Below, piece after piece: positions 43,029-51,268 of a stretch of DNA of 64,000 nucleotides. Both the position numbers and the translations under genes were made by a program. The DNA is from Streptomyces inusitatus (GTDB lineage: Bacteria; Actinomycetota; Actinomycetes; Streptomycetales; Streptomycetaceae). Position 1 is the stretch's first letter. Each line of letters starts with the position of its first letter. The stretch covers positions 331,685 to 395,684 of the forward strand of contig NZ_BMWG01000003.1 in NCBI RefSeq assembly GCF_014651115.1. Reading direction: 5' to 3'. The notes beneath the pieces were generated by a model. The model worked only from the letters and a program-made list of their open reading frames with translations, searched no databases and was not told the DNA's origin.

Positions 43029-43808
43029 ATGCTCACAGAATCAGGCTCCGTCATGCCGACCGTCGAACTGGACTCGGTCTCGTACTCCTACGGGCGGTCC
43101 CGCCCGGCCGTGCTGAACTCCCTCTCCTACTCCGTACCCGACGGGTTCACGGTCCTCCTCGGCCCCAATGGAGCGGGAAAGTCGACCGCGCTGCGCCTCG
43201 CCTGCGGTTTGAACCAGCCTCGAACCGGCGCGGTCCGGCTCGGCGAACTGCCCTCGCACGACCGCCGCTTCCTCCGGCGAGTCGCCTGGATGCCTCAGCA
43301 GATCACCGCGATGACCGGTCTCACCGCGAGGGAGCAGGTCGCGTACACGGGCTGGTTGAAGGGGATGAGCCGCAGCTCCGCGTGGGAAGCGGCGGCCACC
43401 GCCCTGGCGAAGGTCCAGCTCCGGGACCAGTCCGACGTCAAGACCCGGCATCTGTCCGGAGGACAGCTCCGCCGCGTCGGTGTCGCCTCGGCCCTGGTCC
43501 ACGGCGCCGGCACTCTGCTCCTCGACGAACCAACCGCCGGTATGGACCCCACCCAGCGCCGCGTATTCCGCGATCTCGTTCTCCGACTGGCCACGGACGA
43601 CGTACGGGTCCTGATGTCCACCCATGACATCGCCGATCTCGCCGACGAGGCGAACCATGTGACCGTCCTGGTCAACGGCAGGATCACCTACAACGGGAGT
43701 GCCGACGGCTTCCTCGCCCATGCCCCGGAGGGCAGCTCCGAAGCCCGCCGGGCCGAGTTCGCGTACACGGCGTTGACGGGGTCGGCCGAGGGAACGCCGC
43801 TTCTGTGA
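43029..43808 (+). CDS. ABC transporter ATP-binding protein
   Basis: 259 aa; ATG 43029, or ATG 43053 (MPTVELDSVSYSYG) as a shorter alternative. Walker A GPNGAGKST, Q-loop WMPQQ, signature LSGGQLRRV, Walker B TLLLDEPTAGMDP, switch His in MSTHDI. ABC-2 exporter type ATPase. Third gene of the 41005-43808 operon, 60 bp after the second membrane protein. Likely drives export or membrane-protein extrusion by that pair; no resistance or peptide gene is adjacent. Confidence 0.93.
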   Translation: MLTESGSVMPTVELDSVSYSYGRSRPAVLNSLSYSVPDGFTVLLGPNGAGKSTALRLACGLNQPRTGAVRLGELPSHDRRFLRRVAWMPQQITAMTGLTAREQVAYTGWLKGMSRSSAWEAAATALAKVQLRDQSDVKTRHLSGGQLRRVGVASALVHGAGTLLLDEPTAGMDPTQRRVFRDLVLRLATDDVRVLMSTHDIADLADEANHVTVLVNGRITYNGSADGFLAHAPEGSSEARRAEFAYTALTGSAEGTPLL

Positions 43809-43841
43809 GCCGCGCGATCCGAGGTACCGGCTGCACCGGGA

Positions 43842-43859
43842 CCCCTGGAACCCCAGGGG
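43842..43859. terminator. Convergent hairpin
   Basis: CCCCTGG-AACC-CCAGGGG between the ABC ATPase and the serine hydrolase, which end facing each other. It could serve both directions. Confidence 0.5.
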
Positions 43860-43883
43860 CCCCGGCCGTACCCCGGGCGGACG

Positions 43884-45089
43884 TCAGCGGAGTGGCTTGA
43901 AGGCGGGGGCGGCCGACTTGGTCTTGGTGCCGCAGAAGGCGGAGTCGCGGATCTGGTCGGACCAGTCCCAGTCGCCGTTGATGTTGAGGGCGAACACCTT
44001 CTTGCCGTCCTCCGTGCCGACCACCTCGGACCCGGCGCCCGACGCGCCGCCGCTGTGGCCCCAGACCTTGACGCCGCAGCTGGTCTTGAGGCTGTAGAGG
44101 CCGAGGCCGTACTCGTCGTAGGAGGTGATGGGCCCCTTGTTGGGGAGCATGGCCTTCATCGCGGCGAGTTGCTTCGCGGGGAGCAGCTCACCGCTCAGCA
44201 GTGCCTGGAGGAAGCGGGTCACATCGCTGTTGGTGGAGATGATGTCGCCGTCGGCGAAGGCCTGTGAGCCGTTCTGCTCGGTGACGTCGTGGACGTCGAG
44301 CTTGTTGGGGTCCTCGGAGAGGTTGCCGTACGCCTTGCTGTGCGGGTTGGGCATGCTGACGCTGTTCCCGGGGAGCGTGGTGTCGCGCAGCCCCAGGGGC
44401 TTGAGGATCCGCTTGCGGACCTCGTGGGCGTAGGAGTTGCCGGAGGCCTTCTCGATGACCAGGCCGGCCAGGACGTAGCCGGTGTTGGAGTACGCGTGCA
44501 TGGCCCCCGGGGCGAAGTCGGGCTTGTGGGCGAGGCCGACGCGGATCGTCTGGAGCGGGGTCCAGGTGTCGTAGCGGTGCTTGAGGTAGGCCTTGGTGTA
44601 GTGCTTGCGGAAGTATTCGGGGTCGGCGGAGTACTCGAAGAGTCCGGCGCTGTGGTTGAGGAGTTGGCGTACGGTCATCTTCCGGCCGTCGTTGCCATTG
44701 CCCCGGACGACCCCGGGCAGCCATGTGTCGACGGTGTCGTCCAGGCTGAGCAGTCCGTCCGCCTCCTGGTCGAGGAGGACGGCGGCGACGAAGGTCTTCG
44801 TGATGCTGGCGATGCGGTAGCGCTCCTTGGCGGAGCGGGGCTTGCCGGTGGTGACGTCCGAGACGCCCGAGGTGGCGTTCCAGACACCGGAGCCGGTCCG
44901 CAGCTGGGCGATGACTCCGGGGGTGCCCGCCTTCACCAGGTCGTCCATCGCGCGCTGGGTCGCCGCGTGGCGCTTGGGCTTCTTCGGGGCGTGCGCGTCG
45001 GCCTGGGCGGGGACGGTGAACGCGGTGGCGGCGACCGCCGCCGCGGCGAGGGCCACGATGCCCGTGCGCGCTGTTCTCCTGGTTGTCAT
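43884..45089 (-). CDS. Secreted serine hydrolase (beta-lactamase class C / D-Ala-D-Ala carboxypeptidase family)
   Basis: 401 aa. Sec signal MTTRRTARTGIVALAAAAVAATAFTVPAQA. SxxK motif ASITK (catalytic Ser and Lys), YSN (YxN motif) in HAYSNTGYVL, and HSG (K/HxG motif) in VWGHSGGASG. This is the Streptomyces R61 DD-peptidase-like family, acting on D-Ala-D-Ala peptides or other amide/ester substrates. Length and motif order are normal. Its upstream region shares a nested inverted-repeat element with the FG-GAP array. Confidence 0.92.
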   Translation of the reverse strand: MTTRRTARTGIVALAAAAVAATAFTVPAQADAHAPKKPKRHAATQRAMDDLVKAGTPGVIAQLRTGSGVWNATSGVSDVTTGKPRSAKERYRIASITKTFVAAVLLDQEADGLLSLDDTVDTWLPGVVRGNGNDGRKMTVRQLLNHSAGLFEYSADPEYFRKHYTKAYLKHRYDTWTPLQTIRVGLAHKPDFAPGAMHAYSNTGYVLAGLVIEKASGNSYAHEVRKRILKPLGLRDTTLPGNSVSMPNPHSKAYGNLSEDPNKLDVHDVTEQNGSQAFADGDIISTNSDVTRFLQALLSGELLPAKQLAAMKAMLPNKGPITSYDEYGLGLYSLKTSCGVKVWGHSGGASGAGSEVVGTEDGKKVFALNINGDWDWSDQIRDSAFCGTKTKSAAPAFKPLR

Positions 45090-45426
45090 GTGCCTCTGTT
45101 CCTGGGGTAGTTGCCCGCACCCGGCGGACTCTTTTCGTGATCACGAGGAATGACCGCAAACCAGGAGATAAGGGTTGATCGGCGAGGAGAGGTTGGCCGG
45201 ATACCGCAACCCGCCCTCTGTCACCGGGAGTGACCCGATCGAGAGGGTCCGGGTTGCCCCGGAGGGCGGGTTGGCCGGAACCCCATCACGGGGGCGGCGG
45301 GATATCACGTGGTGGTGATGCAACCCTTCCGGATTCTCAAGGGTCAAGGAGGGACGTGAGTCGCCTTATGGCAGTCACATCCTTTCTCTGCACATCCGTC
45401 ACGATGACCGTCCTATGAGGGTATTT
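45090..45426. other. Region between serine hydrolase and FG-GAP array
   Basis: 337 bp without a supported gene. Contains the nested inverted repeat at 45190-45277 and a second hairpin ACCCTT-N10-AAGGGT near 45323-45344 before the first FG-GAP gene of the right array. It must hold promoters for both the hydrolase and the array; I cannot assign -35/-10 boxes with confidence. Confidence 0.5.
45190..45277. repeat. Nested inverted repeats
   Basis: CAACCCGCCCTC (45207-45218) pairs exactly with 45262-45273. Inside the loop is GTCAC-CGGGA-GTGAC. GGTTGGCCGG occurs both just before the left arm and overlapping the right arm. A strong cruciform/RNA structure upstream of the serine hydrolase start. Confidence 0.65.
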
Positions 45427-46893
45427 ATGAACTCACGCTGCGTCACCCAGAGCCTGGGGCTGCTCACCGCCGTCGCGGCGATCGGCACCCTGACGGCTCC
45501 GGTCGCCTTCGCCGCGCCCGGGGCCCCGCCCACGGCAGCCACCGCGAAGGGGCTCCCGGCGCAGCCGAAGGACGACTTCAACGGGGACGGGTACGCGGAC
45601 CTCGCCGTCGGCACCCCCAACGGTCATCTCGGGCTGAGGGCCGAATCCGGGTACGTCACGGTGACGTACGGCTCGAAGTCCGGCCCGAACCTCTCGGACA
45701 CCCAGGTCCTTTTCCAGGGAGCCGAAGGAATACCGGAGTCTTCCGCCCCAGACAGGTTCGGGAGTTACCTCGCCTCGGCCGACTTCAACCGTGACGGATA
45801 CGCGGACCTGGCCGTCGGGATGCAGTACAGAAAACGGGCGCTCGTGGTGTGGGGAAGCGCGAAGGGCCTGGCGCGCGGGGCGACTCCGGCGACCCGGTTC
45901 GATGAGCAGGGCGGGCGGCTGCTGACGGGCGACTTCGACGGTGACGGCAACGCCGACCTCGCATCCGGTGCCGAGGACGGCGGTCTGCGGGTGCTGTACG
46001 GCCCCTTCGACGCCGCCGGCGGGCCCACCCGGGAATCGTCCGTCCCGCCGTCTGTCCCCCACCCGCGCCGATCGCTCGGCGAGATCAAGTCCGGGGATGT
46101 GGACGGCGACGGAATCACCGACATCGTCGGCCTCTACACCTGGGACGACGACACCGTGGGAGATCTGAATCACCACCTCGTCCTCTGGCGGGGCACGCCC
46201 GACGGTCCCACCGCCTTCCGGCCCGTCACGGACCACCGCCGTCAGGCCATCTGGGGCGAGAGCCTCGATGTGGGCGATGTGAACAAGGACGGTTACGCCG
46301 ACATCGCCGTCGGTTACACACGCGAGCAGTACGACGGACCCGAGATCCCCCCGGGTGGCCAGGTCACCTTTGTCCGGGGCAGCGCCCAGGGCCCCCTGGG
46401 CAGCCGGAATCGCGTCTTCCATCTGGATAGCCCCCGTGTACCCGGCACACCCAAGTTCAACTCCGGCTTCGGCGCCTCGGTCTCCGTCGCGGACCTCGAC
46501 GGAGACGGCTACGAGGACATCGTGGTCGGCGTCGGCTGGATGGCCGTCGACGGCCGGAACGGCGCGGGTTCCGTGATCACCCTGCGCGGCACCAGGAGTG
46601 GACCGACCTCCACCGGCTCCAAGGAACTCCACCAGAACACCAAGGGCGTACCCGGCACCGCCGAGAAGGGCGACCGCTTCGGCCTTCGCACCAAGACGCT
46701 CGACACCGACGGCGACGGGCGCGACGAACTCGCCGTCAGCGCGCCGTGGGAGAACCACCACGCCGGATCGGTCTGGGTCTTCAAGACCGACAAAAACGGA
46801 GTCACCCCCAACGGCTCCTTCGTCTACGGCCCCAAGATCCTCGGACTCCAGATCACCCCGCATCTCAATTTCGGCTCGGTGTACACCTCCTGA
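45427..46893 (+). CDS. Secreted FG-GAP repeat protein (array B, gene 1)
   Basis: 488 aa from ATG 45427, which aligns with the MNTRSxTRGLGLLTA start of its six siblings; ATG 45415 would add four residues, and GAGGG lies just upstream of 45427. Signal peptide ends FAAP. Seven calcium-loop repeats: DDFNGDGYADLAV, ADFNRDGYADLAV, GDFDGDGNADLAS, GDVDGDGITDIVG, GDVNKDGYADIAV, ADLDGDGYEDIVV, LDTDGDGRDELAV, hence a seven-bladed propeller. Its tail is FGSVYTS. The most diverged N-terminus in the array (MNSRCVTQSLG) and first in transcription order, so it probably follows the array promoter. Confidence 0.92.
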   Translation: MNSRCVTQSLGLLTAVAAIGTLTAPVAFAAPGAPPTAATAKGLPAQPKDDFNGDGYADLAVGTPNGHLGLRAESGYVTVTYGSKSGPNLSDTQVLFQGAEGIPESSAPDRFGSYLASADFNRDGYADLAVGMQYRKRALVVWGSAKGLARGATPATRFDEQGGRLLTGDFDGDGNADLASGAEDGGLRVLYGPFDAAGGPTRESSVPPSVPHPRRSLGEIKSGDVDGDGITDIVGLYTWDDDTVGDLNHHLVLWRGTPDGPTAFRPVTDHRRQAIWGESLDVGDVNKDGYADIAVGYTREQYDGPEIPPGGQVTFVRGSAQGPLGSRNRVFHLDSPRVPGTPKFNSGFGASVSVADLDGDGYEDIVVGVGWMAVDGRNGAGSVITLRGTRSGPTSTGSKELHQNTKGVPGTAEKGDRFGLRTKTLDTDGDGRDELAVSAPWENHHAGSVWVFKTDKNGVTPNGSFVYGPKILGLQITPHLNFGSVYTS

Positions 46894-46943
46894 CCGGCTC
46901 GTACACCCTCCGCCCGCCACCCAGCTTCCGAAAGAGCCTCCAG

Positions 46944-48440
46944 ATGAACACCCGCAGCGCGACCCGAGGTCTGGGGCTGCTCACCGCCCTCGCCGCCATC
47001 GGCACCCTGACCGCACCGGTCGCCCTCGCCGCGCCCGTGTCCGCTCCCCCCGCCTCGAAGAAACTCCCCGCACAGCCCAAGGACGACTTCAACGGGGACG
47101 GATACGCCGACCTCGCCATCGGTACCCCCGGGGGCAGCGTCGGCCAGGAACCCGCCGCCGGATACGTCAGCGTGGTGTACGGCTCGAAGTCCGGGTTGAA
47201 CACCGCGAGCAAGCAGATCCTGCACCAAGGCGCGGAGGGGATACCGGGGACACCCCAGCTCTCCCAGTACTTCGGGAGTTCCCTCGCCTCCGCAGATCTC
47301 AACCGCGACGGATACGCGGATCTGGTCATCAGGATGTCGACCAGGATTTCGCTCTCCGGGTGGAACCGCTACGGGGAGACCGTCGTGGTGTGGGGCAGCG
47401 CGAAGGGCCTGGCGCGCGGGACGGATCAGGCGGCCCGGTTCAAGAACGAGGGTGTCCCGCTGCTGGCGGGGGACTTCAACGGCGACGGCAACCCCGACCT
47501 GGCATCCCTCGATCAGAGAAAGGAAGAAATCCGGGTGCTGCACGGCCCCTTCGACGCCGCCGCCGAGCCCGCCCGCGAATCATCCCTCCCGTTGCCCTAC
47601 CCCTACGAGGGTGACTACGCGGATTCCTGGGATCTCAAAGCGGGTGACGTGAACGGGGACAGCATCACGGACATCGTCGGCCTGTATCAGTGGAGGGGCG
47701 ACGATGCGACCTCGGGATCCTCAGTCCACCTCTGGAAGGGCACACCCAGCGGTCCCGCCCCCTACGAGCCCGTGGCCGATCACCGAGGTCAGCTCTTCGG
47801 GGGCCACAGCCTCGACGTCGGCGATGTGAACGACGACGGCCGCGACGACATCGCCCTCGGCCTCATGCACCGGACCAGAAGCGGCGGCGAGATACCCGTG
47901 GGCGGCAAGGTCACCTACATCAAGGGCACCGCCGAGGGCCGCATCGGCAGCCGGAACAAGGTCTTCCACCTGGACAGCCCCCGCGTCGCGGGAACCCCCG
48001 AGCGCGGCTCCGGATTCGGTGCGTCAGTCGCCATCGGGGACCTCAACGGCGACGGTTACGGCGACATCGTGGCCGGCGCGAACGGGACGACCGTCGACGG
48101 CAAGAAGTACGCCGGCTCCGTGATCACCCTGCGCGGCACCAAGAACGGACCGACCTCCACCGGCTCCAAGCAGTTCCACCAGAACACGAAGGGCGTCCCC
48201 GGCACCGCCGAACAGGACGACCGCTTCGGCGCCCGGACCAAGGCCCTCGACACCGACGGCGACGGACGGAACGAACTCGCCGTCAGCTCCTTGCACGAGG
48301 ACTACGCGACCGGTGCGGTCTGGGTCTTCCAGACCGACAAGAACGGAGTCACCCCCAACGGCTCCTTCGTCTACGGACCCAAGGAACTCGGCCTCCCCGC
48401 CGAGAAGGGGCTGATGTTCGGCTCGACGTACACCTCCTGA
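46944..48440 (+). CDS. Secreted FG-GAP repeat protein (array B, gene 2)
   Basis: 498 aa from ATG 46944; signal peptide MNTRSATRGLGLLTALAAIG... ending ALAAP. Seven Ca2+ loops: DDFNGDGYADLAI, ADLNRDGYADLVI, GDFNGDGNPDLAS, GDVNGDSITDIVG, GDVNDDGRDDIAL, GDLNGDGYGDIVA and LDTDGDGRNELAV. The segment after blade 6 (GSVITLRGTKNGPTSTGSK...FHQNTKGVPGTAE) is almost the same as in genes 1, 4 and 5, indicating recent duplication or gene conversion. 50-bp spacing from gene 1; AAAGAG precedes the start. Confidence 0.92.
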   Translation: MNTRSATRGLGLLTALAAIGTLTAPVALAAPVSAPPASKKLPAQPKDDFNGDGYADLAIGTPGGSVGQEPAAGYVSVVYGSKSGLNTASKQILHQGAEGIPGTPQLSQYFGSSLASADLNRDGYADLVIRMSTRISLSGWNRYGETVVVWGSAKGLARGTDQAARFKNEGVPLLAGDFNGDGNPDLASLDQRKEEIRVLHGPFDAAAEPARESSLPLPYPYEGDYADSWDLKAGDVNGDSITDIVGLYQWRGDDATSGSSVHLWKGTPSGPAPYEPVADHRGQLFGGHSLDVGDVNDDGRDDIALGLMHRTRSGGEIPVGGKVTYIKGTAEGRIGSRNKVFHLDSPRVAGTPERGSGFGASVAIGDLNGDGYGDIVAGANGTTVDGKKYAGSVITLRGTKNGPTSTGSKQFHQNTKGVPGTAEQDDRFGARTKALDTDGDGRNELAVSSLHEDYATGAVWVFQTDKNGVTPNGSFVYGPKELGLPAEKGLMFGSTYTS

Positions 48441-48467
48441 CCGGCCGACCCCGAAAGAGGCTCACAG

Positions 48468-49667
48468 ATGAACACCCGCAGCACGACCCGAGGCCTGGGA
48501 CTGCTCACCGCCGTCGCCGCCATCAGCACCCTGACCGCACCGGTCGCCCTCGCCGCACCCACCGCGCCCACTCCCGTACCCGCCGCGCCCTCCGCGCCCA
48601 CCGCGCCCACCGCGCCCACCGCCGCCAAGGACGACTTCAACGGGGACGGGTACGCGGACCTCGTCGTCGGTGTCCCCGAGGGCCGGGTCGCCTTCGCGGA
48701 CCGCGCCGGTTTCGTCACCGTGTCGTACGGCTCGAAGTCCGGGCTGAAGCCCTCGGGCACCAAGCTCCTCACCCAGGGGGGCCAGTACGACACAGCCCGT
48801 TTTGGAGCCGCTCTGACCTCGGCCGACCTCAATCGTGACGGATACACGGACCTGGTCATCGGGGCACCGGGCCTGAGTTGGTACGAGGATGAGGGAGGTC
48901 TCGGGGAAACCATGGTGGCGTGGGGCAGCGCGCAGGGGCTGCCGGACAGCGGGCATTTGCTGGCCACGATCGACGACAGCGGCAGCCGGCTGCTGACGGC
49001 GGACTTCGACGGCGACGGCAACCCCGACCTCGTATCCGTCGACCGCTCGAAGAAGAACCTCCGCGTGCTGCACGGCCCGTTCGACACCGCGGCCGAGCCC
49101 GCCCGCGAATCGTCCGTCCCGATGCCCCACGGCACCAAGGAAGGCGAGTGGGATCACTTTGATCTCAAGGCCGCTGATGTGAACGGGGACGGGATCGCCG
49201 ACCTCGTCAGCCGGTATCAATCAGTGAACGAGAAGCGCCGCTTGAATGTCGAACTCATCCTCTGGAAGGGCACGGCCGACGGTCTCTCCCCCTATCAGAA
49301 GGTCACGGACCACCGCCGTCAGCCCATCTGGGGCGACAGCCTCGCCGTCGGCGATGTGAACAACGACGGCCGCGACGACATCGCCGTCGGCCGCCTGGAC
49401 AACAGCGCCAGCGGTGGCAAGGTCACCTACATCGAGGGCACCGCCGAGGGCCGTCTCGGCAGCCGGACCAAGATCCTCGACGCCGACGGCGACGGGCGCG
49501 GGGAACTCGTCGTCGGCACACCGGGCGAGGACAGAAACCGCGGGGCGATCTGGGTCTTCAAGACCGACAAGAACGGAGTCACCGCCAAGGGCTCCTTCGC
49601 CCTCCGGTCCGATTCCTTCGACGAGGAGTCCGGATCGATCCAGTACGGCCAGGTGTACACCCCCTGA
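48468..49667 (+). CDS. Secreted FG-GAP repeat protein with one blade deleted (array B, gene 3)
   Basis: 399 aa, about 100 shorter than the siblings. Signal peptide MNTRSTTRGLGLLTAVAAIS... is intact, followed by an Ala/Pro linker with PSAPTAPTAPTAAK repeats. Only six loops: DDFNGDGYADLVV, ADLNRDGYTDLVI, ADFDGDGNPDLVS, ADVNGDGIADLVS, GDVNNDGRDDIAV, LDADGDGRGELVV. The frame passes from GRLGSR straight to TKILDADGDG, whereas siblings have ~95 residues between these points. This is an in-frame deletion of blade 6 and its linker. A six-blade product may still fold. Confidence 0.9.
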   Translation: MNTRSTTRGLGLLTAVAAISTLTAPVALAAPTAPTPVPAAPSAPTAPTAPTAAKDDFNGDGYADLVVGVPEGRVAFADRAGFVTVSYGSKSGLKPSGTKLLTQGGQYDTARFGAALTSADLNRDGYTDLVIGAPGLSWYEDEGGLGETMVAWGSAQGLPDSGHLLATIDDSGSRLLTADFDGDGNPDLVSVDRSKKNLRVLHGPFDTAAEPARESSVPMPHGTKEGEWDHFDLKAADVNGDGIADLVSRYQSVNEKRRLNVELILWKGTADGLSPYQKVTDHRRQPIWGDSLAVGDVNNDGRDDIAVGRLDNSASGGKVTYIEGTAEGRLGSRTKILDADGDGRGELVVGTPGEDRNRGAIWVFKTDKNGVTAKGSFALRSDSFDEESGSIQYGQVYTP

Positions 49668-49721
49668 CCTGGCAGTCCCCGACTCCGTACACCACGCTCC
49701 TCTCCCCGAAAGAGGCTCCAG

Positions 49722-51224
49722 ATGAACACCCGCAGCACGGCCCGAGGCCTGGGACTGCTCACCGCCGTCGCCGCCATCAGCACCCTGACCGCACCGGTCG
49801 CCCTCGCCGCACCCGCCGCGCCCACTCCCGTACCCGCCTCCTCGAAGAAACTCCCCGCACAGCCGAAGGACGACTTCAACGGAGACGGGTACGCGGACCT
49901 CGCCGTCGGCTCCCCCCAGGGCCGCATCGGGCAGGAGAACAGTGCCGGGTACGTCAGCGTGGTGTACGGGTCGGAGTCCGGGCTGAACACCGCGAGCAAG
50001 CAGATCCTCCACCAGGGATCGAAGGGGATACCGGGGACTCCCCGGGCCATGGAGCACTTCGGAACCTCTCTCACCTCCGCCGACTTCGACCGCGACGGAT
50101 ACGCGGACCTGGCGATCGGAGCGGAGGGCGAGGCGCCGCGCCCCGGGGAGAAGATCACCGGGGAGACGGTCGTGGTGTGGGGCGGTGCGCAGGGCCTGGC
50201 GCGGGCGAAGCCGACGACCCGGTTCAACGATCATGGCGATGAGCTGGTGGCGGGGGACTTCGACGGGGACGGCAACCCCGATCTCATCTCCGCCCGCTAT
50301 CAGGATGCCGTCCTGCGGGTGCTGCACGGCCCCTTCGACGCGCTCGGCAAGCCGGCTCGCGAATCGTCCGTCCCGACACCCCACCCGAACGAGAACGAGT
50401 ACCGGAACCTCATCGGCCTCAAGGCCGGCGATGTGAACGGGGACGGAAACACCGACCTCGTCGGGCTGATCGATGTGCGGGACGAGGGCGGCTACTGGCA
50501 CACCGGGCTCGTCTCCTGGAAGGGCACGGCCACCGGGCCCACCCCCTATCGGTACGTGGGAGACCACCGCCGTCAGCTCATCCCCGGCGAGAGCCTCGAC
50601 GTCGGCGATGTGAACAAGGACGGCTACGCCGACATCGCCGTCGGCATCCGGTACGCGAACGATGTCGGCCCCGGGGTCCACAAGGGCGGCCAGGTCACCT
50701 TTATCAAGGGCAGCGCCAAGGGCCCCCTGGGCAGCCGGAACCGCGTCTTCCATCTGGACAGCCCCGGCGTGCCCGGGAGCTCCAGGACAGGCCAGGGATT
50801 CGGCGTCTCGGTCTCCGTCGGGGACCTCGACGGCGACAGTTACGGCGACATCGCCGTCGGCGCGAACGGGACGACCGTCGACGGCAAGACCATGTCGGGC
50901 TCCGTGATCACCCTGCGCGGCACCGCGAGCGGACCGACCTCCAAGGGTGCCAAGGAGTTCCACCAGAACACCAAGGGCGTCCCCGGCACCGCCGAGCAGA
51001 GCGACCGCTTCGGCGGTGTCGTCAACCTGATCGACGGCAATGGCGACGGCCGGAACGAACTCGCCGTCAGCTCCTTGCACGAGGACGACATGACCGGGGC
51101 GGTCTGGGTCTTCAAGACCGACAAGAACGGCGTCACCCCCAACGGCTCCTTCGTCTACGGGCCCAGGGCCCTCGGCCTCCCCGCCGACAACGAGCTGATG
51201 TTCGGCTCGACGTACACCTCCTGA
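49722..51224 (+). CDS. Secreted FG-GAP repeat protein (array B, gene 4)
   Basis: 500 aa. Signal peptide and linker MNTRSTARGLGLLTAVAAIS...PTPVPASSKKLPAQPK combine the gene 3 signal peptide with a gene 2-type linker, a mosaic pattern. Seven loops: DDFNGDGYADLAV, ADFDRDGYADLAI, GDFDGDGNPDLIS, GDVNGDGNTDLVG, GDVNKDGYADIAV, GDLDGDSYGDIAV and IDGNGDGRNELAV. Tail FGSTYTS. GAAAGAGG precedes the ATG at normal spacing. Role as for the paralogues: exported Ca2+-binding propeller, ligand unknown. Confidence 0.92.
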   Translation: MNTRSTARGLGLLTAVAAISTLTAPVALAAPAAPTPVPASSKKLPAQPKDDFNGDGYADLAVGSPQGRIGQENSAGYVSVVYGSESGLNTASKQILHQGSKGIPGTPRAMEHFGTSLTSADFDRDGYADLAIGAEGEAPRPGEKITGETVVVWGGAQGLARAKPTTRFNDHGDELVAGDFDGDGNPDLISARYQDAVLRVLHGPFDALGKPARESSVPTPHPNENEYRNLIGLKAGDVNGDGNTDLVGLIDVRDEGGYWHTGLVSWKGTATGPTPYRYVGDHRRQLIPGESLDVGDVNKDGYADIAVGIRYANDVGPGVHKGGQVTFIKGSAKGPLGSRNRVFHLDSPGVPGSSRTGQGFGVSVSVGDLDGDSYGDIAVGANGTTVDGKTMSGSVITLRGTASGPTSKGAKEFHQNTKGVPGTAEQSDRFGGVVNLIDGNGDGRNELAVSSLHEDDMTGAVWVFKTDKNGVTPNGSFVYGPRALGLPADNELMFGSTYTS

Positions 51225-51268
51225 CCGGGCCGTCCGCCCCTCCCGTCCCTCCCCCTGAAAGGTTCTCG

